Shown here in pieces: positions 43,065 through 52,193 of a stretch of 64,000 bases of DNA; within the stretch, counting starts at the first letter, position 1; each line of letters begins with the position of its first letter. A program made the translations under genes and the position numbers. The stretch lies in assembly GCF_019492185.1 (NCBI RefSeq), contig NZ_JAICCF010000003.1, forward strand, positions 930,001 through 994,000, read 5' to 3'. Under the pieces are notes generated by a model. That model worked only from the letters and a program-made list of their open reading frames with translations, was not told the DNA's origin and did not search any database. Source of the DNA: Chitinophaga rhizophila. GTDB taxonomy: Bacteria; Bacteroidota; Bacteroidia; Chitinophagales; Chitinophagaceae.

Positions 43065-44531
43065 ATGAGAAATATTCTGATAATTGACGATGAGATCAAT
43101 ATTTGTACGTTACTGAGCAAGTTTTTAGGTAAACATGGCTTCAAGGTAGATACTACCATGAGTGGTGCGACTGCCCTGAAGATGATGAAAGAAAAAACTT
43201 TTGACCTGGTGTTATGCGACTACCGGTTAAAAGATACTGATGGTGCACAGTTACTGCAGGATATACTGCTGATCAACCCGCGTACTATTGTTATCATCAT
43301 CACTGGGTACACAGATGTTAGAGTAGCTGTTGATATGGTGAAGAACGGAGCTTACGATTATCTGTCAAAACCGCTTTATCCGGATGAAATATTGAACCTG
43401 GTACACAAAGCATTTGCACACATGGATGCAGAACGTGAGCGTGAATCGTCCATGCCAATGCGCACTGTTACAGCAGCTCCTGCTGCCAATGGTGCAATAC
43501 AGGCTGCTGATGATGGTGCAGATGGGGAAATGCTTGACAAAAACCACAAATACGTTTACGGTGAGAGTAACGGAGCTAAGGAGCTGTTCCGCCAGATAAA
43601 ACTGGTGGCACCAACCGATTATAGTGTCATCATCTTCGGAGAGACAGGTACCGGTAAGGAGTCCGTGGCTCATCTCATTCATCAGCATAGCAAAAGACAC
43701 AATCAGCCCTTTGTAGCCTTGGACTGTGGTAGCCTTTCTAAAGAACTGGCAGCAAGTGAACTGTTTGGCCATGAAAAAGGTGCGTTTACAGGCGCTATTA
43801 ATACGAAAATTGGTGCTTTTGAACAGGCCCATGGCGGTACCCTTTTTCTTGACGAGGTTGCTAACCTTTCTTATGATATACAAGTGGCATTGCTACGTGT
43901 AATTCAAGAAAAGGTAATCCGCAGGGTAGGTAACCTGAAAGAAATTCCAATTGACGTACGTATCATAGTAGCATCTAACGAGAAACTTTCCGAATCTGTA
44001 TCCAAAGGTCGTTTCCGTGAGGATCTATTCCACAGGTTTAATGAATTTACTATCTACATTCCACCATTACGAGAAAGAGTAGAGGATTTACCGCTCTTTA
44101 TCAATGCGTTCATGCGCCAGGTGGAAAGAGAGTTGCAGAAAAATTGTGGTAAAATCACCAATGAGGTATGGGAGTGCTTCAACCGCTATAACTGGCCTGG
44201 TAACATCCGTGAACTTAAAAACGTTATTCGCCGTGCATGCCTCCTTACTCCGGAACATGAAGACATCACATTGTCTACATTACCACTGGAAATGAAAGAG
44301 TCATTCGCGCAACAACCATATGAGGAAGATCATCAGGTTAACATGTCAGGTGAACTGATCTCTATCACAAACGAAAACGATCTTAAAACAGTTGCATTGC
44401 AGGCTGAGTACAATAAAATAATTAACGTACTCAAAGAAGTGAAGTATAATAAGACGAAAGCAGCGCAACTGCTTAACATTGACCGTAAGACCTTATACAA
44501 CAAGTTAAGGTTACTTAACATCAATTATTAG
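43065..44531 (+). CDS. NtrC-type sigma-54-dependent response regulator
   Basis: 488 residues. Receiver domain (about 1-120, phospho-acceptor in LVLCDYRLKDTDG), linker, AAA+ domain (about 165-400) with Walker A GETGTGKE, the GAFTGA loop that contacts sigma-54, Walker B GTLFLDEVANLS and an arginine-finger region, and a Fis-type HTH at the C terminus (NKTKAAQLLNIDRKTLYNKL). It activates sigma-54 promoters when phosphorylated. All key motifs are intact. Terminator 40 bases after the stop. Confidence 0.95.
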   Translation: MRNILIIDDEINICTLLSKFLGKHGFKVDTTMSGATALKMMKEKTFDLVLCDYRLKDTDGAQLLQDILLINPRTIVIIITGYTDVRVAVDMVKNGAYDYLSKPLYPDEILNLVHKAFAHMDAERERESSMPMRTVTAAPAANGAIQAADDGADGEMLDKNHKYVYGESNGAKELFRQIKLVAPTDYSVIIFGETGTGKESVAHLIHQHSKRHNQPFVALDCGSLSKELAASELFGHEKGAFTGAINTKIGAFEQAHGGTLFLDEVANLSYDIQVALLRVIQEKVIRRVGNLKEIPIDVRIIVASNEKLSESVSKGRFREDLFHRFNEFTIYIPPLRERVEDLPLFINAFMRQVERELQKNCGKITNEVWECFNRYNWPGNIRELKNVIRRACLLTPEHEDITLSTLPLEMKESFAQQPYEEDHQVNMSGELISITNENDLKTVALQAEYNKIINVLKEVKYNKTKAAQLLNIDRKTLYNKLRLLNINY

Positions 44532-44570
44532 CGATATCAATATAATGTTTGTTTAATATTCAATCAGAAT

Positions 44571-44597
44571 GGGCTTGTTTTCTAACAGGCCCTTTTT
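44571..44597 (+). terminator. Intrinsic terminator after the NtrC-like gene
   Basis: GGGCTTGTT / AACAGGCCC stem with one mismatch and a four-base loop, followed by TTTTT. Confidence 0.8.
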
Positions 44598-44650
44598 CAT
44601 TCTACACGGTATGTTATTTGCACTTTTAAGGAAATATAAAATCGTGCATT

Positions 44651-45133
44651 ATGGCTTCCCACAATAACTCTCACCAATCAGCAAAAGATGAAAAGAAAGG
44701 TGCGAATTTCTTTGAGCGGTTCGCAAGTAGAGTAGCACAGGCAACAGGATCTGCCTGGGCATTCTTTGTCGCAATGCTTGCAATTATTGTTTGGGCAGTA
44801 ACGGGGCCCATTTTTCATTACTCAGACACGTGGCAGCTTGTAATTAATACAGGTACAACGATTATTACCTTCTTAATGGTATTTGTGATTCAGAAATCAC
44901 AAAATAAAGACTCCAAATCTGTACAATTGAAACTTAACGAATTGATCGCAGCTAATAAACTGGCCAGCAATCGCCTCATTGTAGTGGAAGATTTGTCGGA
45001 AAACGAATTAGATACCCTCCATAATTACTATTGCAGATTGGCAGAAGAGACAAAGAAAAGAATGGACATGAAAGAGTCTCACTCTGTAGAAGAGGCCATT
45101 GAAAATACTGAGGAAAAAATGAAAGAAGTATGA
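44651..45133 (+). CDS. Low-affinity iron permease-like membrane protein
   Basis: 160 residues. Two membrane helices (about 28-48, AWAFFVAMLAIIVWAV, and about 60-80, INTGTTIITFLMVFVIQ) and a cytoplasmic helical tail. The N-terminal FFERFASRVAQATGSAWAF and the TTIITFLMVFVIQKSQNKD block are hallmarks of the family related to yeast Fet4 (low-affinity iron permease). Bacterial members are short and their transport activity is not well shown. Flanked by regulators of the two-component class; bounded downstream by a large convergent terminator. Confidence 0.85.
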   Translation: MASHNNSHQSAKDEKKGANFFERFASRVAQATGSAWAFFVAMLAIIVWAVTGPIFHYSDTWQLVINTGTTIITFLMVFVIQKSQNKDSKSVQLKLNELIAANKLASNRLIVVEDLSENELDTLHNYYCRLAEETKKRMDMKESHSVEEAIENTEEKMKEV

Positions 45134-45138
45134 TAAAA

Positions 45139-45197
45139 AAATAGTCATCTTTAAAGATTCCAGTACTGAAACATGGAATACATTAAGATGACTATTT
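45139..45197. terminator. Large convergent hairpin terminator
   Basis: Outer arms AAATAGTCATCTT (45139-45151) and AAGATGACTATTT (45185-45197) pair perfectly; inner arms ATTCCA and TGGAAT pair as well. A-runs and T-rich ends on both sides allow action on both strands, between the iron-permease-like gene and the convergent kinase operon. Confidence 0.78.
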
Positions 45198-45225
45198 AAT
45201 AGTTTGATACTATGCCTGACTACAT

Positions 45226-46659
45226 TTAGTTGGTAGGCAATACAATCGTAAATACACTTCCTTCCCCAATCTCACTTTCGACGTGTACAGTGCCCTTGTG
45301 ATTCATAATAATATTCTGTGTGCTGGTTAATCCCAGACCTGTCCCCTTAGGTTTGTTCGTAAAGAACGGATCAAACAATCTGCTTTTCGTTTCTTCAGGA
45401 ATACCTGGGCCATTATCTCCAATGGTAATAATGGCTTTGTCGCGCTGTTTGGTTGTTTGTAATGTCAACAGTCCCTTACCCGGCGTCATCGCCTCAACTG
45501 CATTAATAATAATATTCAACAACGCAATTATCACCTTATCTTCATCCGCAGGAATCATTACATCCTGTTTCAGATAGTCTTTCTTCACATTAATCTCGTT
45601 GAGCTGCAAACGGTCCTGTGCCAAGGCAAGTGCTTTGTCTGTCAGCTCATTAACGCCGTGTGCATGAATATTTAGCTCTATCATTCTTGTGGAATGAAGC
45701 AACTCTGTGATCAGCTGGTTGATACGGGTACAGTTACGCTCAATTATATCGACGTATACCTGACTGTCTTCCATACTAACCGGCTCGCCTTTGAACTGAC
45801 TCACGGCCAGCAGGATGTTTGTCAGTGGATTCCTAACTTCATGTGCAATTACACGGGCTATACGTCCTGTTACTACAAACTTTTGCTGTTGCTGCTTCTC
45901 CAGCTCCTCACGTTTCCGCTCAGTAATATCCTGAACTACGCAAAGAAATATCTGTTCTGTCTCATCCAGCATGACCGCGCTGACCATTACGTCCAGCTTT
46001 TTGCCATGTTTTGTGACGAAGTTATATTCTGTTCGCAGGCTCGACTCATCTCCGCAGATGTGATCGAAAAAATGTTTGCACTGATCTTCCTGAAAAAATA
46101 GCTGTTTCAGATTTAACTCCAGCATCTCTTCTTTGCTGTACTGCAATGTTCTGATGGCTGAAGGATTGGCGTCAATTACATTTTTGTCACAATCGGCAAG
46201 GATGATAAGGTCATGTGCTTTTTCAAATACGCCGAAGTATTTCTTCTCATTTTCCTCGATAATCCGCAGATGGCGCGCCTCATCCAAGGCATAACGAATT
46301 GACCTTTCCAGCAGGTCGGCGCTGATCTCGCCTTTTACCAGATAATCGGAGGCTCCTGCCTGCATGGCTTCCTTATCTATTGTATAGTCGCCCTTACCGG
46401 TCAGCATGATAACTGGAGCTTTGTAGTCCAGTTGCTGAAAATGGTGCAGAATGTCTATACCTGTATAAGGCCCCAACCGGTAATCTGCCAGGTAGATATC
46501 ATGTATCTTTCTGTCAATTTCTTCTACCGCTTTGGAGTAAGTAGGGGCCCAGTCCAGCTGGTACTGCCCTGGTGAGATGTCCTGTAACAACTGGCTGACA
46601 AGGTAAAAATCGTCCTCATCATCGTCGATCATCAATATGTGTACGGGTTGATCTGTCAT
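45226..46659 (-). CDS. Soluble receiver-PAS-histidine kinase
   Basis: 477 residues, no membrane segment. Receiver domain (about 1-120; IDDDEDD and the acceptor in DIYLADYRLGPYTG), PAS domain (about 133-250; VFEKAHDLIILADCDKNVID), HisKA with the phosphorylated His in RVIAHEVRNPLTNIL (about 265-280), and an ATPase domain with NIIINAVEAM, DNGPGIPEE and GTGLGLT. The receiver at the N terminus suggests input from another kinase. Last of three co-directional signalling genes; it starts 3 bases after the receiver-only gene ends, so the set works as a unit. Confidence 0.93.
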   Translation of the reverse strand: MTDQPVHILMIDDDEDDFYLVSQLLQDISPGQYQLDWAPTYSKAVEEIDRKIHDIYLADYRLGPYTGIDILHHFQQLDYKAPVIMLTGKGDYTIDKEAMQAGASDYLVKGEISADLLERSIRYALDEARHLRIIEENEKKYFGVFEKAHDLIILADCDKNVIDANPSAIRTLQYSKEEMLELNLKQLFFQEDQCKHFFDHICGDESSLRTEYNFVTKHGKKLDVMVSAVMLDETEQIFLCVVQDITERKREELEKQQQQKFVVTGRIARVIAHEVRNPLTNILLAVSQFKGEPVSMEDSQVYVDIIERNCTRINQLITELLHSTRMIELNIHAHGVNELTDKALALAQDRLQLNEINVKKDYLKQDVMIPADEDKVIIALLNIIINAVEAMTPGKGLLTLQTTKQRDKAIITIGDNGPGIPEETKSRLFDPFFTNKPKGTGLGLTSTQNIIMNHKGTVHVESEIGEGSVFTIVLPTN

Positions 46660-46662
46660 TCT

Positions 46663-47118
46663 CTAAACATTTGGCAGTTCTGCTATTTCGAACCAATATT
46701 GTCCTAATACGCGGGTAAATTCCACGAGGTCCGAATAGGTCACTGGTTTTATGATAAAGCTGTTTACACCCAGCTCATAACTTTTAACAATATCTTTTTC
46801 TTCCATGGAAGTAGTTAATATGATAACAGGGATACTCTTATAAACGTTATCTGCCTTTAATTCGCGTAATGCTTCTCTTCCATCTTTTTTAGGCATGTTC
46901 AGGTCCAGCAATATAATTTGTGGAAATGGGTGTAGCGTTTCATCCGCATAGTGCCCCTCTCGGTTGAGGTAACGCAGCAGTTCTTCGCCGTTTTCCACAA
47001 AGTTGATGTGGTGCTGTGTACTGTTCTCATCAAAAGCTGCCTGGATCAGCTCTCTGTCATCAGCATCATCATCAGCAATAAGGATGCTAATTTTTCCGGC
47101 AGTTTTAATTTTATTCAT
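46663..47118 (-). CDS. Single-domain response regulator, Rcp1-like
   Basis: 151 residues. Acidic pocket IADDDADDRELI (about 14-25), phospho-acceptor Asp in ILLDLNMPKKDG (about 70), conserved Thr in VIILTTS and Lys in FIIKPV. The longer loops are typical of receivers paired with phytochrome-like kinases (Rcp1 group). It overlaps the CHASE3 kinase gene by 8 bases, so it is very likely that kinase's direct partner. Confidence 0.93.
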   Translation of the reverse strand: MNKIKTAGKISILIADDDADDRELIQAAFDENSTQHHINFVENGEELLRYLNREGHYADETLHPFPQIILLDLNMPKKDGREALRELKADNVYKSIPVIILTTSMEEKDIVKSYELGVNSFIIKPVTYSDLVEFTRVLGQYWFEIAELPNV

Positions 47119-48499
47119 TGTAGAGGGTTTGTGTTAGTGGTAATTCGATTATAAACGTGGCCCCTTTGCCTGGTGATCCCAAAGCGGTTATGTGTCCGTG
47201 GTGGCTATCAACGATTTTTTTGCAAATAGCCAGGCCGATGCCGGTACCGGAATATTCGCTCATGCCGTGCAATCTTTGGAATAATAAAAAGATGCGTTCG
47301 GCATATGCCGGGTCAAAACCTATACCATTATCTTCTACATAGATCCGACACTGACTGTTCTCTTGTTCCGATCTGATGTTGATCACCAGCTGCCGCTCCG
47401 GATGTGCAAATTTAATGGCATTAGCAATGATATTCTGGAATAACTGATGAAAGGAAGTAGGATTACCCTCTATAACCGGTACTGGTGAAATGTTGACTAG
47501 TGCTTTTTTCTCCTGTAAACTTACCTCCAGATCCCCAATTACGTCTTGGAGTAATTGCGTCATCTCAACTTTGGCAATGTTCTCAGGAGCGATCCGTCCG
47601 GCTCTTGAGAACAACAGCAGGTCATTGATTAGTACCCGCATCCTTCCGACAGCGCCTACCATTCTAACAATAAGATCGGCCGCTTCGGGTGGTAGCTGAT
47701 CTCCATATTTCGTCTGTAGGCGGTCACTAAAAGTTGAAATCTTTCTTAAAGGTTCCTGCAGGTCGTGCGAGGCTACATAGGCAAATTGCTCAAGTTCCTC
47801 GTTAGATTTGTTCAATAACTTAATATTTTGTTGCAGGTCGTGCTGGTATGACTTAAGCCGGGATTCTATATGTAGCTGCAGCCGGAACTCCCGGGTAAGT
47901 GTCACATATGAGTAGATTCCTATTAATATAGCCATCAGTGAAGATATGAAGATAACAGGAATCCAAATGGCAGAGAAAAACTCCTGTAGCCGCGATTTTT
48001 GGTGCAGTTTGGCATTTTCAATCCGCAACATGTCCTGTACTTTCACATCTATCCGATCCATCCATTTTTCTCCCTCCTGCACGACAGAGGTGTCTGTTTG
48101 CTGGTTTGACAACCTGACTTCACCAGAGATCAGCTGCTGATATTTCTTTTCCAACAGCTTTTTTAAGGTATCCAGGTGCAATTGCTGCCGCTTACTGTCA
48201 GCAGTAATTCGGCGCAGCAGCATATATTCTTCTTCTATTTTAACACTACGCTCATGCATGGTGGGGCGCAGAAATGTAGTATCATGGGTAAGCTTATAGC
48301 CTCTTAGCGCTGATTCCGCATCTTTCAGTTGTTTGGTGATCACTTCCAGACTTTTGGAAATCTCTATTGTCTGATTCATCCAGCGGGCATTGTCCAGCAA
48401 CGTCTTGGTCACAAGAAAGGAGCATATCGATGCGACAATGATCACAGTAAATGCGACAAAGAATCCCAATCTGATCTTCTTTTGTACAGGTATATGCAT
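47111..48499 (-). CDS. Membrane sensor histidine kinase with CHASE3-like domain
   Basis: 462 residues. Two membrane helices (about 9-34 and 166-190) enclose a periplasmic helical domain with the CHASE3 pattern (SKSLEVITKQLKDAESALRG). After a coiled-coil linker come a HisKA domain of the phytochrome-like subgroup (YVASHDLQEPLRKI) and an ATPase domain with NIIANAIKFA, DNGIGFDP and GTGIGLAICKK. First gene of a tight operon: CHASE3 kinase, Rcp1-like receiver, receiver-PAS-kinase. The signal sensed is not visible. Confidence 0.93.
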   Translation of the reverse strand: MHIPVQKKIRLGFFVAFTVIIVASICSFLVTKTLLDNARWMNQTIEISKSLEVITKQLKDAESALRGYKLTHDTTFLRPTMHERSVKIEEEYMLLRRITADSKRQQLHLDTLKKLLEKKYQQLISGEVRLSNQQTDTSVVQEGEKWMDRIDVKVQDMLRIENAKLHQKSRLQEFFSAIWIPVIFISSLMAILIGIYSYVTLTREFRLQLHIESRLKSYQHDLQQNIKLLNKSNEELEQFAYVASHDLQEPLRKISTFSDRLQTKYGDQLPPEAADLIVRMVGAVGRMRVLINDLLLFSRAGRIAPENIAKVEMTQLLQDVIGDLEVSLQEKKALVNISPVPVIEGNPTSFHQLFQNIIANAIKFAHPERQLVINIRSEQENSQCRIYVEDNGIGFDPAYAERIFLLFQRLHGMSEYSGTGIGLAICKKIVDSHHGHITALGSPGKGATFIIELPLTQTLYNE

Positions 48500-48971
48500 T
48501 TTTCCCGTTGATTGTGGTAGCTTTCTAATTTACGTCAAATACGTGAAAATCGTTTGTCCTCAACACGACCTTTGTCTCAGGAAGAGAAGAACGTATATCC
48601 AGTAATTTGTCACCATATGTATACAAATATTGTGCTATGTATCTTTTCAAGGACTAATTAACGCCTATACTACTATCCATCAATTTCCACATTGTGAAAT
48701 GCATATTCTACAGGCTTTGCAGTCGTGGCTGCTGAAGTGCTTCATATATACTTTACAGTAGGGTAGGAATGCCTGTAATCCTCTGCAGTAGAGGGTTATA
48801 AAGGAAAATGAAATAGGGTGAAATAAGCCAAATATGGTACAGGGCGGGCACTGGAATGAACTTTGTCTTTTTACCTTACAGAATACGTTGAAAAACATCA
48901 GGATACAACTGCGCACAGTAAAACGAATCGTTCACCCAAAAATAATTCATATGCAATACTATCATACGGTA
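48500..48971. promoter_or_regulatory. Divergent intergenic region, kinase operon versus stress block
   Basis: About 470 bases. It must hold promoters for the kinase operon (minus) and the Pro-rich protein gene (plus). An open frame runs from 48834 into the Pro-rich gene, but the part before 48951 looks non-coding. No strong hairpin or repeat seen. Confidence 0.4.
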
Positions 48972-49307
48972 ATGGCGGGAAGTCCGAACCCGACACCAAA
49001 TCCGGGAGGGGTGCCTGAAAAACAGCCCATTCCACAGGAAGAGCCGCCAAAGCCTAATAACCCGGAAATAACGCCTCCTCCTCCGCCACAAGGTCCGCCA
49101 CCTTCTGTGCCTAACGAGATCCCGGATCATGATATTAAACGTTCACCACCTGATCCGAAAGCTGAAAATGAAAGGATGGAACTCGTAGCAGAACAGGATA
49201 GGGAAGATGTACAGGAAAGATCTCCTAATCTATACCCAGATAGTACGATTATGGAGACAGGACATAGCTACGATGAAGAGGATGCGAAAGTAATCCCGGA
49301 AGAATAA
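48972..49307 (+). CDS. Proline-rich, acidic, probably disordered protein
   Basis: 111 residues from ATG 48972 (MAGSPNPTPNPGG); ATG 48951 is an alternative. The first half is Pro/Glu-rich (PQEEPPKPNNPEITPPPP) and the second half acidic and polar, ending in DEEDAKVIPEE. No domain, signal peptide or membrane segment. Similar short Pro-rich proteins occur in Bacteroidota beside DUF892 and general stress genes, as here. Function unknown; expected to be disordered. The next gene starts 31 bases downstream. Confidence 0.65.
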   Translation: MAGSPNPTPNPGGVPEKQPIPQEEPPKPNNPEITPPPPPQGPPPSVPNEIPDHDIKRSPPDPKAENERMELVAEQDREDVQERSPNLYPDSTIMETGHSYDEEDAKVIPEE

Positions 49308-49338
49308 ACTTGTTAATCACTATTAAACTCCAAATAAA

Positions 49339-49992
49339 ATGGCAACAAAAACCCAAACTAAGTCTAAAACAACCAGCCAGTCAAGAACTGCTGGTAGAAG
49401 TTCAGCCGGCAGCAAATCTGCAGCTGGATCTCGTACTGCTCCAAAATCCTCAGGATCTTCCCGCGCAAAGAGCAGTAAGAGTAAGAGTGAAGATATGCCA
49501 AACTCCAAGTTTCATGAACTGTTTGTTGACCAGCTGAAAGATATCTACTGGGCCGAAAAGAACCTTGTTAAGGCTTTAGGTAAAATGCAGAAGGCTGCAA
49601 CTTCAGAGGAATTGGCAGATGCAATTGCTACCCACCAGGAACAAACCCGTGGACAGGTAAGCAGGATCGAGCAGGTATTTGAGTCCATCGGACAGACCGC
49701 AAAGGCCAAAAAATGCCCTGCAATGGAAGGACTCATCGCTGAGGGACAGGAAGTAATTGAAGATACTGAAGAAGATAGCGCAGTACGCGATGCAGGTCTG
49801 ATCATCTGCTGTCAGAAAATTGAGCACTATGAAATTGCCTCATATGGTAGCCTGCGTACGCTGGCAGCCAGAATGGGACATGAAGAAGCTGTTCAATTGT
49901 TAGAACAGACTCTGAATGAAGAAAAAGAAACAGACGTATTACTCACACAGTTGGCTGAGTCATCTGTAAATGAAGAAGCAGCAGCTGAGTAG
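49339..49992 (+). CDS. Ferritin-like DUF892 (YciE/YciF-type) protein with a basic N-terminal tail
   Basis: 217 residues. The first 52 are almost only Ser, Lys, Thr, Ala, Gly and Arg (SRTAGRSSAGSKSAAGSRTA), a histone-tail-like extension likely to touch DNA. The DUF892 four-helix domain follows (about 55-205, from FHELFVDQLKDIYWAEKNL to EEAVQLLEQTLNEEKETD), with the repeated Glu/His positions (EKNL, HQEQ, EHYEIA, EEKE) of a ferritin-like metal site. YciE/F-like proteins are stress-induced. The tail makes a DNA-bound iron or peroxide sink plausible, as in Dps proteins; inference. Confidence 0.9.
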   Translation: MATKTQTKSKTTSQSRTAGRSSAGSKSAAGSRTAPKSSGSSRAKSSKSKSEDMPNSKFHELFVDQLKDIYWAEKNLVKALGKMQKAATSEELADAIATHQEQTRGQVSRIEQVFESIGQTAKAKKCPAMEGLIAEGQEVIEDTEEDSAVRDAGLIICCQKIEHYEIASYGSLRTLAARMGHEEAVQLLEQTLNEEKETDVLLTQLAESSVNEEAAAE

Positions 49993-50006
49993 TATATGAA
50001 CTCATA

Positions 50007-50933
50007 ATGAGAACCCTAAGGCCTCTGCATGAAAGCATGCATGAGGCCTTTCTTAAATCAAAACTTATGCAGCAATCAGAAGAAAAGAAGCCGTTAAGGC
50101 CGGAACAGGAACAGCAGCGCCAACCGGGACTGGAAACGGAAATGGATCCAAAACCAGTGTTTGAAAGAAAAGAAGGACCGGTTGGTAAATTAATGGACAG
50201 AGTAGCTATCATTACTGGTGGTGATAGTGGTATCGGACGTGCAGTGGCTATTGCATTCGCCCGGGAAGGCGCGGATGTGGTTATCGGTTATTTTGATGAA
50301 CATGAAGATGCAGCGCTGACGCAGAAGCATGTAGAAGAATATGGCCGTAAAGCAGTATTGGTTCCTGGAGACCTCACTGATGAGAAACACAGCGCTGAAC
50401 TGGTAAACAAAGCAATTGACACTTTTGGCCGTTTGGACATTGTTGTTAACAACGCGGCTGTACAGTATCCACAAAAAAGTCTGGAAGATATCACAGCAGA
50501 ACAGCTGCAAAAGACTTTCGCAACAAATATTTTTGCTCAGTTCTACCTGTCGAAGGCTGCCTTGCCTCACCTGAAAGAAGGGGCTTCTATTATTAATACA
50601 ACCTCTGTTACCGCTTATAGGGGCAGTAGTCATCTATTAGACTATTCAAGTACAAAAGGTGCTATTGTCAGCTTCACCCGCTCTTTGTCTGCGTCTCTTG
50701 CAGAAAAGAAAATACGTGTAAATGCGGTTGCTCCAGGCCCGATATGGACACCCCTGATTCCTGCAACATTTGACGCTGAACAGGTTAAAACTTTCGGATC
50801 AGATGTACCATTGAAACGTGCTGGTGAGCCGGTGGAGGTAGCTAGCTGTTATGTGTTTCTCGCTAGTGATGATGGTAGCTATATGACCGGGCAGGTGTTG
50901 CATCCGAATGGCGGTGAAGTGGTAAATGGTTAG
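50007..50933 (+). CDS. Short-chain dehydrogenase/reductase, general-stress type
   Basis: 308 residues, 14 bases after the DUF892 stop. An N-terminal polar extension of about 60 residues, then the classical SDR fold: TGGDSGIGRAVAIAF (cofactor loop, about 70-84), NNAAVQYPQ, catalytic Ser in NTTSVTAYRG and YSSTKGA (Tyr and Lys). The extended N terminus and the WTPLIPATF segment fit the subgroup of YdaD/YhdF-like general stress dehydrogenases. The substrate is unknown in this subgroup. Co-located with other stress genes. Confidence 0.92.
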   Translation: MRTLRPLHESMHEAFLKSKLMQQSEEKKPLRPEQEQQRQPGLETEMDPKPVFERKEGPVGKLMDRVAIITGGDSGIGRAVAIAFAREGADVVIGYFDEHEDAALTQKHVEEYGRKAVLVPGDLTDEKHSAELVNKAIDTFGRLDIVVNNAAVQYPQKSLEDITAEQLQKTFATNIFAQFYLSKAALPHLKEGASIINTTSVTAYRGSSHLLDYSSTKGAIVSFTRSLSASLAEKKIRVNAVAPGPIWTPLIPATFDAEQVKTFGSDVPLKRAGEPVEVASCYVFLASDDGSYMTGQVLHPNGGEVVNG

Positions 50934-50952
50934 TTTTTAAAAACTTAAAACT

Positions 50953-52026
50953 ATGGATTTACTTGCTGAAGCAATGGCTACTGCCAAAGCTGTCAAATTA
51001 CGTTATGTGAAGTCAGGAACCAAAGGGTTCAGTAGAGAGAAAACTAAAGGCGGCTTTCAGTACCGTGATCAGCATGGAGATGTGATAAAGGATGAAGAGG
51101 TGCTAAAGAGAATCCGTGGACTGGTACTGCCTCCTGCCTGGGAAGACGTATGGATCTCTCCGTATGCAAACGCCCATTTGCAGGCAACTGGTATTGATGC
51201 CGCTGGCAGAAGGCAGTACCGTTACCACTCCACCTGGGCTAAAGTACGTAATGAAACTAAGTACGACCGCCTGCTACATTTTGGGGAGAAACTACCGCAG
51301 CTACGTGAGCATATCACAGCTGCTTTACGTAAAAGAACTCTTGATAAAGAGAAGGTTACAGCAATAGCGCTCAGCGTGATGCAAGAGACCTTGATTAGGG
51401 TAGGAAATATATCTTACGAGAAGCTATATGGCTCTTATGGATTGACTACCCTGCATTCACAGCATGTGAAAATTGACGGCAATACTGCGTTTTTCAAGTT
51501 TAAAGGTAAAAAGGGCGTTATGCATAAAATAACGCTCAAACATGCTCAATTAGCCAAGCTGTTATATAAAGTAAGAGAGATTCCAGGACAGGAACTATTT
51601 CAATATTACGAGGGAGATGATCATAAAAGTCTGGATTCAGGAGATATCAATGAATATCTGAAGCTGTGGACGGGCGATGACTTTACCTGTAAAGACTTCC
51701 GCACCTGGTCTGGTACTGTAAATGCGCTGAACCTGCTGGCTGATCTTACGCCATTTGCTTCTGCCCATGAATGCAAGCAAAACCTGGTTAATATCATTGA
51801 TAGTGTAGCGGGAAAGCTTGGGAATACCAGGGCAGTCTGCAAGAAATATTACATCCATCCTAAGATACTTGAGGCATATGAGCAATGTGAATTGGAGCCT
51901 TACCTGGAACAACTCAGGGCCGGTAGGATGAGCGCCTCAGAAGATGGGTTACGCAATGACGAAAAGGTACTGCTGAAATTCATGAAAGAGCAGAAAAAGC
52001 ATGTCATTGAAAAAATAAAGAAGTAA
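50953..52026 (+). CDS. DNA topoisomerase IB
   Basis: 357 residues. Bacterial/poxvirus-type topoisomerase that relaxes supercoils through a 3'-phosphotyrosine. An N-terminal domain (about 1-90, with LPPAWEDVWISPYANAHLQA) is followed by the catalytic domain: YRYHSTWAKVRNETKYDR, RVGNISYEKLYGSYGLTTL, KDFRTWSGTVNAL (catalytic Arg) and the Tyr in CKKYYIHPKILEAY (about 298-308). All recognisable active-site segments are intact. 19 bases after the SDR, so likely part of the same operon, and followed by a terminator. Confidence 0.94.
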   Translation: MDLLAEAMATAKAVKLRYVKSGTKGFSREKTKGGFQYRDQHGDVIKDEEVLKRIRGLVLPPAWEDVWISPYANAHLQATGIDAAGRRQYRYHSTWAKVRNETKYDRLLHFGEKLPQLREHITAALRKRTLDKEKVTAIALSVMQETLIRVGNISYEKLYGSYGLTTLHSQHVKIDGNTAFFKFKGKKGVMHKITLKHAQLAKLLYKVREIPGQELFQYYEGDDHKSLDSGDINEYLKLWTGDDFTCKDFRTWSGTVNALNLLADLTPFASAHECKQNLVNIIDSVAGKLGNTRAVCKKYYIHPKILEAYEQCELEPYLEQLRAGRMSASEDGLRNDEKVLLKFMKEQKKHVIEKIKK

Positions 52027-52047
52027 GCCTTTGGCTGGCGTACTATA

Positions 52048-52092
52048 ATAGGAAAGGGTGTATTGATGATCAATACACCCTTTCCTATTTTG
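52048..52092 (+). terminator. Strong intrinsic terminator after topoisomerase IB
   Basis: Arms GGAAAGGGTGTATTG and CAATACACCCTTTCC pair perfectly around a short loop, followed by TATTTT. The A-rich upstream side allows some action in the other direction too. Confidence 0.87.
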
Positions 52093-52193
52093 AGATAATA
52101 AATTGTCTTAGCTGTTGATTCGCTACAGTCTTCTATACGTTTGGTCTAAGTACAATCATTCGTGGTTCTTCAGTGATCTGCTACGTAAGCTAA

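Noticed and set aside
50007..50180. Alternative later start for the SDR (about 50067)
   Set aside because: Extended polar N termini are usual in YdaD-like SDRs, and the ATG at 50007 has good spacing after the previous stop; kept as the start, with some doubt.
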